From Mariprofundaceae bacterium (GTDB taxonomy: Bacteria; Pseudomonadota; Zetaproteobacteria; Mariprofundales; Mariprofundaceae), in contig WFOJ01000064.1 in NCBI GenBank assembly GCA_015488125.1, positions 1 to 10,829 on the forward strand: a DNA stretch of 10,829 bases, written 5' to 3'. This document shows positions 6,612 to 10,829 of the stretch, piece by piece. The position numbers and the translations under genes were made by a program. The notes beneath the pieces are model-generated. The model made no database searches. It was given only the letters and a program-made list of their open reading frames with translations, and was not told the DNA's origin. How positions within the stretch are numbered: position 1 is the stretch's first letter; the number at the start of each line of letters is the position of its first letter.

Positions 6612-7502
6612 ATGAGCCTGAGAACCAATCGTGATCAACTGGTTGAAACCGCCGTACAAGGTGGCGTGGCACCTGCTTTTCAGTGGGCTCCCTTTGAAAT
6701 TGGCTCACAGGGAGAGATTTTCTCCTGGCCGTCAACAGGTGGTATCACCTATAACGTCAAGGCAGGTGATTCGGCATTTGGCTGGGCTGGCGAACATATC
6801 GAACCGGGGGTCTCTTCCTGTTCCTCGCACAGCAATAAAAAGGCGCAGGCGGGCTACCAGTTTCTTGCCTGCTGTGGCAACAGTGTGCGCGTGATCAGTG
6901 GTGCCGCCCGAGGTGCAACAGGGCATGTACTGGGTCATCATGGCGGCGTTGATCATCTGATGCTGGATTTTCCCGATCATGTACTGGAACAACTGACCTG
7001 CGATGATCGCTTTCTGATCCGCAGTCGCGGTCAGGGTCTGCAACTGCTCGACCACCCCGAAGTGGCAATCTATAATATTGACCCTGATTTATTTGAGCGC
7101 TGGGGATTACGCGAAGGTGCCGGAGGCCGTATTGAAGTACCGGTCAATGTGATCGTCCCGGGTTTTGCCATGGGCTCCGGCATTGGCGCCTTATCGGTAA
7201 CAACTGGCGACTACGATATTTTGTGTCATGATGCCAGTGTGGTGGAAGCCCATGGTCTGTCACGCCTGCGGCTGGGCGATTTTGTAGCAGTCATGGATCA
7301 TGACAACCGCTACGGGCGCACCTTTCGTCAAGGTTCTGTCACCATCGGCATGATTATTCATTCGGATTCACCACTGGCAGGCCATGGCCCTGGCATGATG
7401 ACCATTATGAGCGCGGATAGGCACAAACTGGTACCCGTACTGGATGAATCTGCCAATATGGCCCAAATCCTGGGCATCGGACGTTATGCCGCCAAACAGT
7501 GA
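6612..7502 (+). CDS. DUF4438 family protein, function unknown
   Basis: A 296-residue soluble protein with no signal peptide or membrane segment. I recognise it as a DUF4438 family member from LRTNRDQLVETAVQGGVAP, the block STGGITYNVKAGDSAFGWAG (residues about 40-59), HIEPGVSS, GHHGGVDHLMLDFPD and the long conserved end segment GRTFRQGSVTIGMIIHSDSP followed by GHGPGMM. The family is widespread but, to my knowledge, has no established activity. Clustered His, Asp and Gly residues (GHVLGHHGG, CHDASVVEAHG, VMDHDN, HSDSPLAGHGPG) could bind metal or form a hydrolase-type site, but that is a guess. The ribosome site AGGAG (6602-6606) is 5 bp before the ATG. The 3' end overlaps the next gene, an amidase, by 17 bp, which suggests the two products work in one pathway. 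Confidence 0.85.
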   Translation: MSLRTNRDQLVETAVQGGVAPAFQWAPFEIGSQGEIFSWPSTGGITYNVKAGDSAFGWAGEHIEPGVSSCSSHSNKKAQAGYQFLACCGNSVRVISGAARGATGHVLGHHGGVDHLMLDFPDHVLEQLTCDDRFLIRSRGQGLQLLDHPEVAIYNIDPDLFERWGLREGAGGRIEVPVNVIVPGFAMGSGIGALSVTTGDYDILCHDASVVEAHGLSRLRLGDFVAVMDHDNRYGRTFRQGSVTIGMIIHSDSPLAGHGPGMMTIMSADRHKLVPVLDESANMAQILGIGRYAAKQ

Positions 7503-8310
7503 TGTAATAGCGGCAGCCATTCAGCTCAACAGCCGGCCACGATGGCAGGATAATCGTGAAACACTGGCAGCGCTGATTGCCAACGCCGCCAGCGAACACC
7601 ATGCCAGCATCGTCCTGCTACCAGAGAACTTTGCCGCCATGCCGGTCGATGATGCCGGACGCAAGGCTGCTTCCGAACCTGCGCTGACAGCAAGCATTAT
7701 TGCCAGCCTACGCCAGTGGAGTCAGCAGTATGGCATCTTCCTTGTTGCCGGTGGCATGCTCTGGCGTGCCAGTGAGCGCCAGCCGCTGGCCAGCAATCGC
7801 TGTCTGGTGGTTTCTCCACAAGGTGAGATCATCGCCAGCTATGATAAAATTCATTGTTTTGATGCCTGTGTCGATGGCCATGATTATCGCGAATCAGCCA
7901 GCGTCAAAGCAGGATGCCAGCCTGTCAGCGTTAATCTGGCAGACTGGCGCACAGGCTTATCCATTTGCTACGACCTGCGCTTTGCGGAGCTCTACCGCCA
8001 CTACAGCCAGCATCGCTGCCAGTTGTTACTGGTGCCAGCCGCTTTTACCTGGCAGACGGGTCAAGCTCATTGGGAAGTACTGCTGCGCGCCCGAGCTATT
8101 GAGAATCAGTGTTATGTACTGGCGGCGGGTCAATGTGGCATCCATGCCGATGGTCGTCAAAGCTGGGGACATTCCATGCTGATTGATCCCTGGGGGCAGG
8201 TGCTGGCCAAACGGGATGAAACACCTGGTGTACTCTGTGGACGACTGGATGCGGCGCATCTGGCGGCCGTGCGCCACCAACTTCCTGCCCTACAGCATCG
8301 GAAGTTGTAG
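7486..8310 (+). CDS. Nitrilase-superfamily amidase (Nit1/Nit2 type; possible deaminated glutathione amidase)
   Basis: A carbon-nitrogen hydrolase of 274 residues, predicted cytosolic. The Glu-Lys-Cys triad is visible: Glu47 in LLPENF, Lys121 in YDKIHCFD and Cys161 in ICYDLRFAELYRHY. The segment KIH-FD followed by YRES and the end piece HWEVLLRARAIENQCYV point to the Nit1/Nit2 branch, which includes deaminated-glutathione amidase and omega-amidase. The first is a metabolite-repair enzyme that cleaves glutathione lacking its amino group; which substrate applies here is not certain. An odd detail is Cys124 and Cys127 next to the active Lys, where the family more often has Leu and Val. The ATG at 7486 lies inside the end of the DUF4438 gene. 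An upstream in-frame ATG at 7444 would add 14 residues unlike the family start, so I chose 7486, from which VIAAAIQLNS forms the usual first strand. Confidence 0.88.
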   Translation: MPPNSDVIAAAIQLNSRPRWQDNRETLAALIANAASEHHASIVLLPENFAAMPVDDAGRKAASEPALTASIIASLRQWSQQYGIFLVAGGMLWRASERQPLASNRCLVVSPQGEIIASYDKIHCFDACVDGHDYRESASVKAGCQPVSVNLADWRTGLSICYDLRFAELYRHYSQHRCQLLLVPAAFTWQTGQAHWEVLLRARAIENQCYVLAAGQCGIHADGRQSWGHSMLIDPWGQVLAKRDETPGVLCGRLDAAHLAAVRHQLPALQHRKL

Positions 8311-8353
8311 CTGTTACCTTGACTTTCGACGCCTCCGCCCCTACCTAGCAAGC

Positions 8354-10747
8354 ATGAACAACAGCTCCCCCCCTGAAGATCAGCACAACGAAGATGTCCG
8401 CTTGCCGGATGTCGGCCCGGCGAAACCCACGACCCTACCCCTGTTTCCCGTTTCCAGTCGTCCCTTGTTTCCGGGGGCGATTGTTCCCCTAATTTACGAA
8501 GGTGCGGATTATACCAACCTGATTCATGAAATGGCACGGCAACACCAGCGCTACGTGGCGTTGGTCATGGTATGCGATGATCAAGCAGAACCGGAACCGG
8601 ATAATTTTTATCGCGTCGGTGTATTGGGGCATTTGCTAAAAGCAGGCAGCACCGAAAACGGCGGTTTGCACCTGATGGTGGAGTGTCAGCAACGCCTGCG
8701 TATTCACCGCTTTCATGGCAAGGGAATTCCGCTTCACGTCGATGTCTCTTATGAAGAAGACAGCGATGTTCCTGACAACGAAGAACTGCGCGCCTATAGC
8801 GTAGCCATGATCAACACCATCAAGGAATTGCTCAGGCACAATCCGCTGTATGAAGAAGAACTCAAACTCTTTCTTGGCCGTTACCGCTCGGATCAACCTG
8901 GCATGCTGGCCGATTTTGCCGCCAGTCTGACATCGGCATCGGGCGAGGAATTGCAGGACATTCTGGAAACTTTCTCGCTGAGCGAACGTGTTCGCAAGGT
9001 GTTGGCCCTGCTGGATAAAGAGGTCAACGTCAGTCGGCTGCAAAGTCGTATCCGCAAAAACATCAATGAGCGCGTAGCCGAGCAACAGCGGAAGTATTTC
9101 CTGCGTGAGCAACTGGAAGAAATCCGTCGCGAACTGGGCATGAACGAAGACCCGGTGGAAAAGGAGCTTTCCCGGCTAAAAGAGAAAGCTGCTGCCTGTA
9201 AATTCACCGAAGAGGCAGCCGCACGCTTTGAGGAAGAACTGAACAAACTCGCCATGATCGAGCCAGCTTCTCCTGAATATGGTCTGACCCGCTCCTATCT
9301 GGACTGGTTATGCAGCCTGCCCTGGGGCAAACGAGGCAAGGATCGCTACAACCTCCGTCGAGCCACCAGGGAATTGAACCGCCATCATGCCGGACTTGAA
9401 GACATCAAGGATCGCATTCTGGAATTCATTGCCGTCGGCGGGCGCAAAAAAAACATCGGCGGTTCGATCCTGCTGTTTACCGGCCCGCCGGGTGTGGGCA
9501 AAACCTCCATTGGCAGAGCCATTGCCAATGCCCTGAACCGACCATTTTACCGCTTTTCCGTTGGTGGCATGCGCGATGAAGCCGAAATCAAAGGGCATCG
9601 TCGAACCTATATCGGTGCCATGCCGGGCAAAATCATTCAGGCATTGAAGCATACAGGCGTGGATAATCCGGTTATCATGATTGATGAGGTGGACAAGATC
9701 GGTACGGATGTGCGCGGCGACCCAGCATCGGCGCTGCTCGAAGTCCTCGACCCTGAACAATCCCGCGATTTTCTCGATCATTACCTTGATGTGCGTTTTG
9801 ATTTGTCCAACACACTGTTTTTGTTGACAGCCAATGATGTCTGGCGCATTCCTGCGGCATTACGCAATCGCGCCGAGATCATTTCCTTGCCTGGCTATAT
9901 TGCCGAAGAAAAGCAACAAATAGCAACACGCCACTTATGGCCGCGTCTGCTGGAAAAAAACGCTTTCAAGCGTGGCGATCTGCATCTTTCTCCGGCTGCC
10001 TTGAAAGAGATCATCAACTGCTACTCGCGAGAACCCGGTGTACGGCGCCTGGAACAAAATCTGGAAAAAATCCAGCGGCGCGTTGCCCGCAGCCTGGCAG
10101 AACATAGCATGACCCTGCCCGTGCGTATCCATAAAAGCGATGTTGCAAAATGGCTGGGTAAACCCAAATTTCGCGACAAGTATGTGGAAAACAGCGTAGG
10201 TACTGCCCTGGGCATGGCCTGGACAGCGAATGGCGGCGTATTATTGTCGGTGGAGTGTATTGTGACCGGTAAACGTCGGGGCCTGAAAACCTCAGGACAA
10301 CTGGGCAAGGTCATGCAGGAATCCAGCGATATTTCCATGTCTTTTGTCATCGCCAATGCTGAACGTTACGGTGCGCCAGCAGATTTCTTTGAGAAACGCA
10401 GCATTCACCTGCATGTGCCAGAAGGCGCAACACCAAAAGACGGACCGTCAGCAGGCATTACCATGGCCACAGCCTTGCTTTCACTAGCCCTGAACCGGCC
10501 ACCACGCTCCGTTGCCATGACTGGTGAACTAACGCTTACCGGACGCGTGCTGGCCGTTGGTGGTCTGCGTGAAAAACTGCTGGCCGCCAGACGCATGAAT
10601 ATTCACGAGGTCATTGTGCCAAAGGATAATGAAGTGGATATTGAGGAATTCCCCGACCATGTATGTAAGGGAATGACTGTGCATTACGTCCAACACTATG
10701 ATGAGGTCAGAAAAATCCTGTTTCCTGACGACCCTCCGAGGCAATAA
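8354..10747 (+). CDS. lon: ATP-dependent Lon protease, Lon2/AsrA-like
   Basis: Lon is a cytosolic AAA+ serine protease that degrades misfolded and regulatory proteins. The product has 797 residues (E. coli Lon 784). Its parts are an N-terminal substrate-binding domain starting at about residue 28 (LPLFPVSSRPLFPG), a coiled region (about 210-310), the AAA+ module with Walker A GPPGVGKT (377-384) and Walker B IMIDEVDK (Asp444, Glu445), and the C-terminal protease domain with Ser699 in DGPSAG and Lys741 in LREKLLAAR. Segments such as HHAGLEDIKDRILEFIAVG, GKTSIGRAIA and PFYRFSVGGMRDEAEIKGHR resemble the second Lon of pseudomonads (AsrA/Lon2) more than E. coli Lon. That subfamily call is from memory. 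The frame is open from 8183, but starting there would overlap the amidase gene by 128 bp with sequence unlike Lon. ATG 8354 lacks a good ribosome site, so coupling to the amidase gene 43 bp upstream is possible. Confidence 0.95.
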   Translation: MNNSSPPEDQHNEDVRLPDVGPAKPTTLPLFPVSSRPLFPGAIVPLIYEGADYTNLIHEMARQHQRYVALVMVCDDQAEPEPDNFYRVGVLGHLLKAGSTENGGLHLMVECQQRLRIHRFHGKGIPLHVDVSYEEDSDVPDNEELRAYSVAMINTIKELLRHNPLYEEELKLFLGRYRSDQPGMLADFAASLTSASGEELQDILETFSLSERVRKVLALLDKEVNVSRLQSRIRKNINERVAEQQRKYFLREQLEEIRRELGMNEDPVEKELSRLKEKAAACKFTEEAAARFEEELNKLAMIEPASPEYGLTRSYLDWLCSLPWGKRGKDRYNLRRATRELNRHHAGLEDIKDRILEFIAVGGRKKNIGGSILLFTGPPGVGKTSIGRAIANALNRPFYRFSVGGMRDEAEIKGHRRTYIGAMPGKIIQALKHTGVDNPVIMIDEVDKIGTDVRGDPASALLEVLDPEQSRDFLDHYLDVRFDLSNTLFLLTANDVWRIPAALRNRAEIISLPGYIAEEKQQIATRHLWPRLLEKNAFKRGDLHLSPAALKEIINCYSREPGVRRLEQNLEKIQRRVARSLAEHSMTLPVRIHKSDVAKWLGKPKFRDKYVENSVGTALGMAWTANGGVLLSVECIVTGKRRGLKTSGQLGKVMQESSDISMSFVIANAERYGAPADFFEKRSIHLHVPEGATPKDGPSAGITMATALLSLALNRPPRSVAMTGELTLTGRVLAVGGLREKLLAARRMNIHEVIVPKDNEVDIEEFPDHVCKGMTVHYVQHYDEVRKILFPDDPPRQ

Positions 10748-10751
10748 GGAG
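10746..10751 (+). promoter_or_regulatory. Ribosome binding site for the last gene
   Basis: AAGGAG overlaps the lon stop codon and lies 6 bp before a TTG at 10758. It sits 21 bp from the in-frame ATG at 10773, too far for normal use. It therefore favours the TTG as the start. Confidence 0.55.
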
Positions 10752-10757
10752 CCTGCA

Positions 10758-10829
10758 TTGCGAACGCATTTTATGGAAGATATCCGTTGTGCTTTTTCAC
10801 GTGATCCGGCCACCCGTTCATTGTGGGAG
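10758..10829 (+). CDS. cysE: Probable serine O-acetyltransferase, N-terminus only (3' end outside window)
   Basis: Twenty-four codons are open to the window edge. From the ATG at 10773 they read MEDIRCAFSRDPATRSLWE. This resembles the N-terminus of the short CysE/EpsC-type serine acetyltransferases, which often begin with a (R)EDI...FxRDPA(A)R... pattern ahead of a CYPG motif that would lie just past the window. The enzyme makes O-acetylserine from serine and acetyl-CoA, the first step of cysteine synthesis. The start is probably TTG 10758, because AAGGAG lies 6 bp before it; ATG 10773 is the alternative. The gene follows lon by 10 bp and is probably in the same transcript. With so few residues, the call rests on pattern memory. 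Confidence 0.6.
   Translation, partial: MRTHFMEDIRCAFSRDPATRSLWE

Noticed and set aside
7444..7485. Longer start for the amidase gene
   Set aside because: The added 14 residues lie in the conserved end of the DUF4438 gene and precede the family's normal first strand without similarity to it.
8319..8347. TTGACT at 8319-8324 as a -35 box for lon
   Set aside because: At 17-bp spacing the -10 position reads TACCTA, a poor match, and there is no extended -10. A heat-shock promoter was not seen either.
8183..8353. N-terminal extension of Lon to an earlier ATG
   Set aside because: It would overlap the amidase gene by 128 bp, and the extra 57 residues do not resemble any Lon N-terminus. The normal LAN domain begins after ATG 8354.
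1..10829. Mobile element, prophage, CRISPR array, toxin-antitoxin or defence island
   Set aside because: No transposase, integrase, regularly spaced repeats, small gene pairs or composition break was found; nearly all sequence belongs to conserved chromosomal genes.

Overview
This is a gene-dense stretch of a Gram-negative bacterial chromosome, almost certainly proteobacterial. All eleven genes are on the + strand, and both end genes run off the window. The lineage cannot be fixed from sequence alone. The kdsA-eno-ftsB order is typical of Beta-/Gammaproteobacteria and relatives, but the metal-dependent KdsA, a DUF4438 protein and a Lon2/AsrA-like Lon do not fit a standard enteric. An acidithiobacillian, zetaproteobacterial or deep gammaproteobacterial source is a guess. 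Base composition looks even throughout, and there is no sign of a mobile element, phage, CRISPR array, tRNA or rRNA.

Layout. Positions 2-457 are the 3' end of threonine synthase (thrC), followed 12 bp later by a small secreted beta-barrel protein of unknown role (470-1054). A 163-bp gap (1055-1217) holds a likely promoter for kdsA (1218-2051, Kdo-8-phosphate synthase, LPS core). A 117-bp gap with a terminator-like hairpin leads to eno (2169-3446, enolase). Next comes a tightly packed run of ftsB (divisome), gltX (glutamyl-tRNA synthetase) and cysS (cysteinyl-tRNA synthetase), in which successive genes overlap by 4 bp. After a 50-bp gap with another hairpin come a DUF4438 protein (6612-7502) and a Nit1/Nit2-type amidase (7486-8310), overlapping by 17 bp. 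A Lon-family protease (8354-10747) follows. The start of a probable serine O-acetyltransferase (cysE, from 10758) is cut by the window end.

How they work together. Most of the window is housekeeping: amino-acid synthesis (thrC, cysE), envelope building (kdsA, outer-membrane protein), glycolysis (eno), division (ftsB) and tRNA charging (gltX, cysS). The less ordinary part is 6.6-10.8 kb, where a protein of unknown function is translationally coupled to a predicted metabolite-repair amidase and sits upstream of a stress-type Lon protease and a cysteine-synthesis gene. I found no clear new multi-gene system. The DUF4438/amidase pair is the best candidate for unexplored biology.
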